A stretch of 64,000 nt of DNA. Origin: Desulfovibrio sp. ZJ369. GTDB taxonomy: Bacteria > Desulfobacterota > Desulfovibrionia > Desulfovibrionales > Desulfovibrionaceae. The stretch spans positions 1 through 64,000 of the forward strand of contig NZ_JAAKEI010000015.1 of the NCBI RefSeq assembly GCF_011039085.1, in the 5' to 3' direction. The first letter of the stretch is position 1. Every line of letters begins with the position of its first letter. The notes under the pieces are model-generated. The model was not told where the DNA came from. It saw only the letters and a program-made list of their open reading frames with translations, and made no database searches. A program made the position numbers and the translations under genes. Positions 31,043 through 38,279 of the stretch are shown one piece after another.

Positions 31043-31447
31043 ATGTCAGACGCAATGCAAATTTTCTATCTTCGGGATGCCGACGGGCATCTGCAGGCCG
31101 TGCAACTTTCCGCAACGCTCTGGAAAAAAGTGGAGCATGCCGTACAGCCTTTTCTGCAAGATGCAGACATTTCACAACCAGAGGCCGCGCCGCCGGAGCC
31201 GCTGGAAAGTTTTGCCGAGTTTTTGCAATTCTGGGATTTTGCCTATCCCTACAGTCCGGCTGTTTCCTGCCCGCATTGCGGCCAGTCTGTCAAAGATTGG
31301 CGCACTGCGCCGGATCATCCCTTTGTGCTGGTCAACGCCAACCTGGGGGGACTCCTGGTTTTTCATTGTAAAAACTGTCAGACAACCATTCGACAAAAAC
31401 ATTTTCGCGATCATGTGGCTTTGGAGCACAATACGCCTCATTACTAA
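31043..31447 (+). CDS. Zinc-ribbon protein of unknown function lying between parA and parB
   Basis: 134 residues. I do not recognise the family. The C-terminal half has two CxxC pairs (CPHCGQ near 79 and CKNC near 110) and a trailing His-rich stretch (RDHVALEHNTPHY), suggesting a zinc ribbon. The N-terminal half is acidic and aromatic (FAEFLQFWDFAYPY). AAGGATGG precedes the ATG. It is flanked by two type B composite repeats in the same orientation and is opposite to parA and parB. The TAA stop is part of the right-hand repeat. Confidence 0.75.
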   Translation: MSDAMQIFYLRDADGHLQAVQLSATLWKKVEHAVQPFLQDADISQPEAAPPEPLESFAEFLQFWDFAYPYSPAVSCPHCGQSVKDWRTAPDHPFVLVNANLGGLLVFHCKNCQTTIRQKHFRDHVALEHNTPHY

Positions 31448-31593
31448 AGCATTTTTTGATTGAAAATATTCATTTTCAATCACTTCACTGCCATCATTTC
31501 GCGTCCAGAACGCGGTCTGGACGCTCATTCGGCGCGGGCGCCAGCTAACGCTGTCGCCAGAGCAGTTAGCTAATTTCATTAGCAAACAGCTCT
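31446..31593 (+). repeat. Type B composite palindromic element, copy 2
   Basis: 148 bases starting A-AAGC and ending CAGCTCT. The layout is the same as in copy 1: GATTGAAAAT/ATTTTCAATC hairpin, GCGTCCAGA...TCTGGACGC hairpin, the shared CTCATTCGGCGCGGGCG core, then a terminal hairpin AGCAGTTAGCT.... The stop codon of the preceding gene lies at its left edge. Confidence 0.85.
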
Positions 31594-31620
31594 AAACCGG
31601 AACGCGCAGGTTCGATTGCT

Positions 31621-32412
<792 letters not shown>

Positions 32413-32497
32413 TTACCTCCCTGTCCTCGCTCCGGCATGCTTTTGGTTCTGTCTTGCCATTTGCTTTTGAGTGAACTTGGGCCGCGCTTTTTTTGAA

Positions 32498-32513
32498 AGT
32501 TTCACATGAAACA
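32498..32513. promoter_or_regulatory. Near-consensus parS site
   Basis: AGTTTCACATGAAACA matches the bacterial parS consensus TGTTTCACGTGAAACA at 14 of 16 positions. It lies 88 bases upstream of parA. ParB sites are usually concentrated near oriC, and this one is about 20 kb from dnaA. Other copies may exist in the chromosome beyond the window. Confidence 0.75.
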
Positions 32514-32750
32514 GTCTTTACCAAGAAGCGGCAGCGTAGCGTTCATGCTGTTTGTAAAAGAGGGATCCAGGGGCGTCAAGGCGAAATTCTGCCATTGAAC
32601 GGAACTTTTTATGGAGCTGCGGCTCATGCCCCATGAACCTGCGTGAAAGGCTGCTTGCCTGAAAGCAGCGAACTGGGTATGCATAGCAAGGCATGGAATG
32701 CGCACGCTTTTCTTGCCATGAAAAATGATGTGTTTGTCGCAGGAGGGCCT

Positions 32751-33149
32751 ATGTGCCTGACACGAATTCTTTTGGTGGATGATGAAGAAGATGTTACGCG
32801 CATTTTATCCAAGCGCCTCAGCCGCCGGGGATATACATGCACCACGACTTCCAACGGATATGAGGCTCTTGAGGCTATGGCGCATGAGCCTTTTCCCATC
32901 GTGGTCATGGACGTGAAAATGCCCGGGCTTGACGGCATGGGCGCATTGCTGCAAATAGCCGAACGCTGGCCCGGCACGCAAGTTATCCTGCTTTCCGGTC
33001 ATGCCGATATGCAGCTTGCTGTGCAGGCCATGAGCCAGGGCGCATTCGGGTATTTAATGAAACCAGTGGATTTTGAAGAGCTTCTCTTTAAGATTGAGGA
33101 CGCTGCGGCGCAAAGCCGCTTAGAGCGTTTCAAAAGCAATATGCTCTAG
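32751..33149 (+). CDS. Single-domain response regulator (CheY-like receiver)
   Basis: 132 residues: acidic pair in LLVDDEEDV, phospho-acceptor Asp in VVMDVKMPGLDG, the conserved Thr/Ser region in ILLSGHAD and Lys in LMKPVDFEE. There is no output domain. The ATG at 32751 is strongly supported by AGGAGG. The last nine residues (LERFKSNML) are encoded by sequence of the palindromic repeat family, and the stop codon overlaps the next element. No cognate kinase lies beside it. It may act as a phospho-relay or protein-binding regulator. Confidence 0.88.
   Translation: MCLTRILLVDDEEDVTRILSKRLSRRGYTCTTTSNGYEALEAMAHEPFPIVVMDVKMPGLDGMGALLQIAERWPGTQVILLSGHADMQLAVQAMSQGAFGYLMKPVDFEELLFKIEDAAAQSRLERFKSNML
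33122..33147. repeat. Repeat-family palindrome inside the 3' end of the receiver gene
   Basis: AGAGCGTTTCAAAAGC...ATGCTCT, 26 bases, is a simple AGAGC/GCTCT element that is translated as the C-terminus of the preceding protein. It is directly adjacent to the type A composite. Confidence 0.65.
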
Positions 33150-33286
33150 AGCATTTTCTCTTTGAAAATGCTCTGCTGACGCGAAAGCGGCAGCCGCCGC
33201 AACGCGGCGTACATTCAGGCGAAAACCGCGTTTTTCGCCTGAATGCCACCTTTGACTTTCATAAAAAGTCAAAGGTAATCTGCTCT
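33148..33286 (+). repeat. Type A composite palindromic element, copy 1
   Basis: 139 bases bounded by AGAGCA and TGCTCT. Four hairpins follow in order: 33148-33174 (AGAGCATTTTC), 33195-33209 (CGCCGC/GCGGCG), 33212-33245 (14-bp arms CATTCAGGCGAAAA) and 33248-33276 (12-bp arms ACCTTTGACTTT). Copies 2 to 4 are at 34206, 46563 and 52902, nearly identical. Confidence 0.92.
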
Positions 33287-33343
33287 AGAGTCCAAGGGCA
33301 GCACGACGCGCCCGTGGTTGTAAACAAAATGAGGTACAGCGGA

Positions 33344-34159
33344 ATGAAAGGCAAAAAGATTTCTTTTCCCCTGATGGTAACCCTGATGCTGAGCTTGGGA
33401 GCCGGGAGTTTTTTGTTCGGGTGGCAAGCTACGGCCAACGCTCAGGTAACGGAAGACAACTTTCCGCAAGTACTGGAAAAAGTATTGCGGGAGCATCCTG
33501 ATATTGTCATGGATGTCTTGCGGCGGAACAGTGAAGCCGTACTGGACATCGCGCAGCAAGGCTCCAATCTGCGGCGGCAGCACAATCTTGAGGCGCAATG
33601 GCGTGAAGATATGAAAACGCCCAAGAGCGTGCATCTGAAGGGCAGGCCAGTGCTGGGCTCGCCCGACGCCAGGGTGCGGATTGTGGCCTTTTCCGATTTT
33701 ACCTGCCATTTCTGCCGGCAGGCCTCGCATACAGTGGACGCCCTGCTCAAGGAATACGGCAAAAACGTCAGTCTGGTCTTTAAAAATCTGCCTCTGGATG
33801 AAAAGGGGCCGGGCGGCCAGGCCGGGGCATATTTTGTGGCTATTGCGCAGCAAGACGAAGAGAAAGCCTGGAAATTTTATAAAGCCATGTTCGCTGACCG
33901 GGACCGTCTCGTCAGTGAGGGCGAGGATTTTTTGAAAAAGACCGCCCAGGGTCTGGGCGTGGACATGAAGCGTCTTTCGCGGGACGTTCGCGGCAAAAAA
34001 GTCAGCGAAATTCTGGCTGAGGATCAGCAGGACGCGCAAAAACTGGGCGTGGAAGGGACGCCGTACTTTTTGGTCAACAATCTGGTTGTGCGCGGGGCGC
34101 TGCCGCTGGATCTGTTCAAAGGCGCCGTGGACATGGCCGCCAAACAGGCCAAAAAGTAA
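33344..34159 (+). CDS. DsbA-family periplasmic thiol-disulfide oxidoreductase
   Basis: 271 residues from ATG 33344 (GAGG upstream). An N-terminal signal peptide (FPLMVTLMLSLGAGSFLFGWQATANA) is followed by a helical segment with DIVMDVLRRNSEAVLDIAQQ and a DsbA-like thioredoxin fold with the active site FTCHFCRQA (C-H-F-C) and the cis-Pro loop EGTPYFLVN. This layout is like the DsbA/BdbD-type or ScsC-like proteins that make or isomerise disulfides outside the membrane. It is bracketed by inverted type A repeats. No DsbB partner is in the window. Confidence 0.88.
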   Translation: MKGKKISFPLMVTLMLSLGAGSFLFGWQATANAQVTEDNFPQVLEKVLREHPDIVMDVLRRNSEAVLDIAQQGSNLRRQHNLEAQWREDMKTPKSVHLKGRPVLGSPDARVRIVAFSDFTCHFCRQASHTVDALLKEYGKNVSLVFKNLPLDEKGPGGQAGAYFVAIAQQDEEKAWKFYKAMFADRDRLVSEGEDFLKKTAQGLGVDMKRLSRDVRGKKVSEILAEDQQDAQKLGVEGTPYFLVNNLVVRGALPLDLFKGAVDMAAKQAKK

Positions 34160-34205
34160 GATGCGGATCCGCATTGCGCGGCGGGCCGACCCTCCGGGCA
34201 GTCCT

Positions 34206-34343
34206 AGAGCAGATTACCTTTGACTTTTTATGAAAGTCAAAGGTGCATTCAGGCGAAAAACGCGGTTTTCGCCTGAATGTACGCCGCGTTGCGGCGGCTG
34301 CCGCTTTCTCGTCAGCAGAGCATTTTCAAAGAGAAAATGCTCT
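34206..34343 (-). repeat. Type A composite palindromic element, copy 2 (inverted)
   Basis: 138 bases, the reverse complement of copy 1 with few differences. With copy 1 it brackets the DsbA-like gene. It ends 6 bases before the MerR-like gene's stop. Confidence 0.92.
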
Positions 34344-34348
34344 GGTCG

Positions 34349-34936
34349 TCAGATTGCTTCCGCATCGCTGACACGGTGTTGAATGACACGCGTCATCCAG
34401 CGGCGTAATTGTTCCAAATCCGCCTGCTGGTTTTTTTCAGATGCAAGCAAAAGAGTGCGCAAGGTTTCGACTTCTTTGTGCAAGCGCAGATTGTCTTCGG
34501 CCATTGCGGGCTCGGCGTCGGCCAGCGGCAGCCGCTCGACAACCAGACGCATGAGATCGGAAAGGCCTTCCAGGGCCAGGGTTTGACGTTCCAGCAACTG
34601 CAAAGCGGCGGTGGGGAAAAAATCCGGCACGGGATTAGGCAAGTGTTGCGCCGGCATTTCCGGGTTGGAGACAGCAAGCGCATTGCGGGGGAATCGGGCC
34701 TGCAGGGCTTCTTCCACAGCGGCGGCAGTGCGCGATTTTTGCATTTGCTCCAGAATGGCGGCGATCACGTCCAGCGTTTCCCGGCGATAACGTCGTCTGC
34801 GCCCTTCGCCGACGCTGGGAATGAACGCGGCAAAACGCTTGCAATAATAGCGGGTTGTTGATTCCGGCAGGGAAAAATGTCGGGAAATGTCCGCAATGCT
34901 CAACAAAGCTTCATTCATGGATGCCTTGCGCGTCAT
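34349..34936 (-). CDS. MerR-like transcriptional regulator
   Basis: 195 residues. The N-terminal winged HTH is visible as SIADISRHFSLPESTTRYYCKRFAAFIPSVGEGRRRRYRRETLDVIAAI, in the MerR/helix-turn-helix-17 manner. The middle is a Pro-rich linker and the C-terminus is a long heptad-like helix (EDNLRLHKEVETLRTLLLASEKNQQADLEQLRRWM), probably a dimer coiled coil. No metal-binding cysteines are evident. AGGAGG precedes the ATG. Its targets are unknown. Confidence 0.82.
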   Translation of the reverse strand: MTRKASMNEALLSIADISRHFSLPESTTRYYCKRFAAFIPSVGEGRRRRYRRETLDVIAAILEQMQKSRTAAAVEEALQARFPRNALAVSNPEMPAQHLPNPVPDFFPTAALQLLERQTLALEGLSDLMRLVVERLPLADAEPAMAEDNLRLHKEVETLRTLLLASEKNQQADLEQLRRWMTRVIQHRVSDAEAI

Positions 34937-35285
34937 GTGTCCTCCTGCCTGCGTTAGACAGCATTGCCGTCCGAATCACTGTCGGACAAATATGCCAGGT
35001 TGCGCCGGACCGCAAATAGTATGCGATCCGGCGCTTGGCACAAACCATGGGAAGGCAAAACGCATACGCAACGGCTGATGCAAAACGGCAAAGTATAGTC
35101 TCACGCAGCCTGCTTTTTCGGGTATCGCCAGGAAAGGCTCTCCGTTGGCGCAGGTCGCGTTGCTATTGATTTTAGAGATACTCCCAAAAAACTGTAATAG
35201 CAAGCTGCGGTGTTGCGAAAAAAGGCTTGCGCCAATTTTCGCGCAAGCCTTCAAGATCATATAAGAATACCAGAGAATCGCCAAT
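34937..35285. other. Intergenic region with hairpins and a terminator
   Basis: Apart from the terminator at 35216-35251, a near-perfect inverted repeat GCGCCGGACCGCA/TGCGATCCGGCGC lies at 35002-35034 and a smaller GTCCGA/TCGGAC pair at 34969-34987, just upstream of the MerR-like gene. They could be operator-like or RNA structures. The minus-strand open frame here is probably not a gene. Confidence 0.4.
35216..35251 (-). terminator. Rho-independent terminator of the NlpC/P60 gene
   Basis: On the minus strand, AAGGCTTGCGC pairs with GCGCAAGCCTT and is followed by a run of six Ts. It lies 34 bases after the stop codon. Confidence 0.88.
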
Positions 35286-35783
35286 TCAGTAAACGACCCG
35301 GCGCACAGCGATCAGTTTTTTGCGCCAATAGGGTATGTTCATGCTTTCCATACGCACGCGCTCCCCGCGGCGAGGGCTGTGAATAAAAGCATTGCCACCG
35401 GCGTAAATGCCGGTGTGCAAGCCGCGCGGGCTTTGCCCTGTACGGAAAACCACAATATCGCCGGGCCTGGCCCGATTTTTGGGAACCGCATGACCGGCTT
35501 TCGCTTGTTCGGTCGTGATTCTGGGCACCTTGAGGCCGTTCTGGCGATAAACCCACCAGATCAGCCCCGAGCAATCGAAGCCCTTTTGCGGGGACGCTCC
35601 CCCAAGGCGGTATTTCTTGCCCATCTGGGCATATGCGGTATGAACGACTTTTTGCGCCTTGACCGGGGTAGGGCCGTTGCCGGCCGGTTTGAGCAGTCCG
35701 CAGCCTGAAAGCAAGAGGAGAAAGAACAACCCCAGAACGCATATGCGCGCGAAAATGTAATGTCTGACATATGTACCAGGCAT
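35286..35783 (-). CDS. NlpC/P60-family lipoprotein (cell-wall cysteine peptidase)
   Basis: 165 residues from the ATG at 35783; a signal peptide with lipobox LSGC (Cys near 27) gives a lipid anchor. The NlpC/P60 domain carries the catalytic Cys in GFDCSGLIWWVYRQ, the His in LHTGIYAG and a third residue in FIHSPRRG. These enzymes cleave gamma-D-Glu-diaminopimelate bonds in peptidoglycan. Upstream in-frame ATGs would add a long segment that overlaps the nrfA terminator, so they are rejected. Confidence 0.9.
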   Translation of the reverse strand: MPGTYVRHYIFARICVLGLFFLLLLSGCGLLKPAGNGPTPVKAQKVVHTAYAQMGKKYRLGGASPQKGFDCSGLIWWVYRQNGLKVPRITTEQAKAGHAVPKNRARPGDIVVFRTGQSPRGLHTGIYAGGNAFIHSPRRGERVRMESMNIPYWRKKLIAVRRVVY

Positions 35784-35955
35784 ATACTTTCTCAATAAAG
35801 TATAGAAAATTTTTTGCATTATATTAAACTTTGGGTAACGCCGCTTCTTTCGGTATATACGGCTTTCTGCCTGAAAACTTAAGGCAAAAAATGTACTGAT
35901 GATGGTTATACCAGTCAATATATGCGTACCTCCGCAGTCCAAAAAGAATTTGTTG

Positions 35956-35983
35956 AAAAAAAGCCCCCGCATAGCGGGGGCTT
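35956..35983 (-). terminator. Rho-independent terminator of nrfHA
   Basis: The GCCCCCGC/GCGGGGGC stem with loop ATA is followed on the minus strand by a run of seven Ts. It lies 34 bases after the nrfA stop. Confidence 0.92.
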
Positions 35984-36016
35984 CACTCACGGAAAAGCCT
36001 TGCAGCTTGCCTGAGT

Positions 36017-37588
36017 TTATTTTGTCGAGGTCAGCCGTTCCTGTCCGTCCCACGCCGCGTCGGCCTTGGGCAAAACAGGCAGCAACTGAAGCCAGGGATT
36101 GGTCTTCAGGTGTTCGGGGTCCTGTTGCAGCTTGCGGCTCATCTCCAGAATGGGCGGCACGATCTTTTTGATGTCGCCGGCAAGGGCCGGAGCAATGCCG
36201 TACTGCGTGGCCTGCGAGGCCAGATCAACGGCCTTCTGGCTGCATTCGGCAGAGGTCATCAGGGTATCCAGGGTCTTGGCCGGATTGTGGAAGCCCACGC
36301 TGTTCTCGGCCGAGACGTAATCCCAGAAGAGCTGGCCCTTGCGCACCATCTCGCGGGCTTCAGCCATCAGGGCGTCGTAGTCGGGCGCTCGTTCGCCCGT
36401 GTAATTGCTGGCCAGGCGCACAGCCTCATGCGCCTTGACAGAGAGGTCCTGGGCCTTGAGCAGCTGGTCAAAGGACTTCTTCTGGGTGTAAAGCACGCGC
36501 TCGCGCAGATAGTCGGCCGTCTTGTCCGCATGGCACTGGCGGCAGGCGCGCATTTCCTTGTCCTTCATGGGCGAGGTCATCCAATGGCTGGAAACCTTTT
36601 TGCCGTCCTCGCGCTGATACTGCATGTGACAGTCCGCGCAGGAAACCCCGGCCGCGCCGTGCGGGCCGTCCTGGAACATTTCGTAGTCGGGATGCTGCAT
36701 CTTGATGATGCCCACCTTGGAAGCGCCATGCACAAAATCCACAAAGGGACCCGGCTTGCCGGCGGCGTCCTTCTTGCCGTGACCCTTGTAGTACTGGTAC
36801 ATGTCCTCGGGGTTCATGCCATTGTCCCAGGGAAAGACAGGACGCGCGGCCGGGCCGTTGTCCTTGTGGGTGAAGTAGTATTCCACATGGCACTGGGCGC
36901 AGACCAGACTGCGCTTTTCATTGCGGGACAGTTTGGCCCAGTCCTGGCCGGAGCGCTTCAGCCAGTCCTTGAGCGGCTCGGAATAGAGGCGCAGCTCCAT
37001 CGTGGCGGGATTATGGCAGTTGGCGCAGCCGATGGTTTCGTCCATGGCGTCGATCTTGTCCTTGCCGCGGAAGGTGTTGACATCCATGGACCAGAACTTG
37101 TCGCCGTATTCCTTGATCCAGGTCATCATTTTGGGCGTCTTGCAGTTCCAGCAGGTGGCCGGCATCTTGCCCTTGCCGTCCGCGCCCCAGCGGTTGAGGC
37201 GGTCGATATGCACAAAGTCCTCCACCGCGTAGGTATGGCCGCGGGCTTCGTTGTATTCGTACATGAACGGGTAGCCCAGCCAGAGATTTTTCAGATAGGG
37301 CTGGGCATGTTTGAAGCCCTTGGGCAGAGGATTCACGTTGTCATTCTTGCGGTAGGGCACGGAGCCCTTGTACTCGGTCATCACCTCGGATTCGTTGTTT
37401 TTCTGATACGAGGCGTGCTGCGAGGGAAACTCGGCCTTGAACGCCGAGATGCGCGTTTCGTCTTCCTTGATGCCGGTTTTATAGGTCGGGGCCTTCAATG
37501 TCGTCGAAACATCGTCGCAGCCGCTGAGCAGCGCCGCTCCCAACAGCGCCGAGGCGGCGACCGCCAGGCTCAAGATCCGCTTATTCAT
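36017..37588 (-). CDS. nrfA: Cytochrome c nitrite reductase, catalytic subunit NrfA
   Basis: 523 residues. A signal peptide ends in the lipobox-like LLSGC. The five haem sites are the catalytic CWNCK (lysine-ligated, near residue 146) and four CxxCH sites: CANCH, CAQCH, CADCH and CRQCH. The active-site segments KVSSHWMTSP and EVEYYFTH-like FTHKDNG are present. It reduces nitrite to ammonium with six electrons in the periplasm. The start overlaps the nrfH stop by 8 bases, which keeps the two subunits coupled. Confidence 0.97.
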   Translation of the reverse strand: MNKRILSLAVAASALLGAALLSGCDDVSTTLKAPTYKTGIKEDETRISAFKAEFPSQHASYQKNNESEVMTEYKGSVPYRKNDNVNPLPKGFKHAQPYLKNLWLGYPFMYEYNEARGHTYAVEDFVHIDRLNRWGADGKGKMPATCWNCKTPKMMTWIKEYGDKFWSMDVNTFRGKDKIDAMDETIGCANCHNPATMELRLYSEPLKDWLKRSGQDWAKLSRNEKRSLVCAQCHVEYYFTHKDNGPAARPVFPWDNGMNPEDMYQYYKGHGKKDAAGKPGPFVDFVHGASKVGIIKMQHPDYEMFQDGPHGAAGVSCADCHMQYQREDGKKVSSHWMTSPMKDKEMRACRQCHADKTADYLRERVLYTQKKSFDQLLKAQDLSVKAHEAVRLASNYTGERAPDYDALMAEAREMVRKGQLFWDYVSAENSVGFHNPAKTLDTLMTSAECSQKAVDLASQATQYGIAPALAGDIKKIVPPILEMSRKLQQDPEHLKTNPWLQLLPVLPKADAAWDGQERLTSTK

Positions 37589-38048
37589 ACGCTACCGTCC
37601 TTGTGCTGATGGGCTTTTGGCGCATGTGGGCCACATTGCGGTGACAATCCACGCAATACGGTTTGGCGTCCATGCTGGCCACAGTGACATTTGTCCTGGC
37701 ATGACAGGCCTTGCAGTTCTCGTTGACCACGTCGCGGGTGCTCGCGCTGGCCGGATAAGGCACGTCATTGCCCGCCAGGTTGCCCATGAAGTCGCGCAGG
37801 CCCTCCTGCGCCTTGAAGGGCAGTTTGGCCAGCAGATTGTGCGGGGCGTGACATTCATTGCAGGATCGGTCGCCGTGCGTGCCCATTTTGTGGGTCACCG
37901 CCGCCTCCTGCATGATATGACAACTGGCGCAGAACGGGCGCTGATCCGTTGCCGTCATGGCATAGGCCAGCACGCCGAAAAGCGCCGCGCCCGCCGCAAC
38001 GCCGCCCAACAACCATTTGAGCCAGGGTCCATTGCGGGGTGTTCCCAT
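37581..38048 (-). CDS. nrfH: Cytochrome c nitrite reductase, quinol-oxidising subunit NrfH
   Basis: 155 residues of the NapC/NrfH family. One N-terminal transmembrane helix (WLKWLLGGVAAGAALFGVLAYAM) is followed by four CxxCH haem sites: CASCH with nearby IMQEA (the Met-ligated haem of the family), CNECH, CKACH and CVDCH. It carries electrons from menaquinol to NrfA and anchors the complex. AAGGAGG precedes the ATG. Upstream lies a sigma-54-type promoter. Confidence 0.97.
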   Translation of the reverse strand: MGTPRNGPWLKWLLGGVAAGAALFGVLAYAMTATDQRPFCASCHIMQEAAVTHKMGTHGDRSCNECHAPHNLLAKLPFKAQEGLRDFMGNLAGNDVPYPASASTRDVVNENCKACHARTNVTVASMDAKPYCVDCHRNVAHMRQKPISTRTVAYE

Positions 38049-38112
38049 AAAAAGCCTCCTTCACTCACTCCAGAACGTGCCGCCCCCATGACGGCAGTAT
38101 CGACTTTGTGAA

Positions 38113-38127
38113 TCAAGAAACATGCCA
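38113..38127 (-). promoter_or_regulatory. Sigma-54-type (-24/-12) promoter of nrfHA
   Basis: On the minus strand TGGCATGTTTCTTGA resembles the consensus TGGCACG-N4-TTGC: the GG and the TTG are in register (GG, ten bases, then G) and only the final C of TTGC is A. It lies about 65 bases before nrfH. The divergently placed sigma-54 activator nrfR fits this promoter. Confidence 0.65.
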
Positions 38128-38143
38128 GGGAGCGTAAAAAAAA

Positions 38144-38197
38144 GATATTCATAAGAGTCAGCTGGTTTGAAAGATTTTTATAATGATTATCAATATC
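38144..38197. promoter_or_regulatory. Inverted pair GATATTCATAA / TTATCAATATC: possible activator or Fur sites
   Basis: GATATTCATAA (38144-38154) and TTATCAATATC (38187-38197) are inverted repeats with one mismatch, 43 bases apart centre to centre, 17-85 bases upstream of the -24/-12 promoter of nrfHA. They could be NrfR binding sites. The second half also overlaps ATAATGATTATCAATATC (38180-38197), which matches the 19-base Fur box at 16 positions. Either reading is possible. Confidence 0.45.
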
Positions 38198-38279
38198 GCA
38201 CTTGCAGGATTCAGAAAAAACAGACAAAAAATCAGAAAAAACAGACAGCAGCGGGCCCATGCCGCCTTCCGGAGATGTC

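Noticed and set aside
33148-34343. Possible CRISPR or attachment sites from the repeated palindromes
   Set aside because: Copies are dispersed, not spaced regularly, and each contains its own hairpins; there are no spacers or cas genes.
34976-35284. 102-codon frame between the MerR-like gene and the NlpC gene
   Set aside because: It contains the terminator hairpin and has no ribosome binding site or plausible composition.
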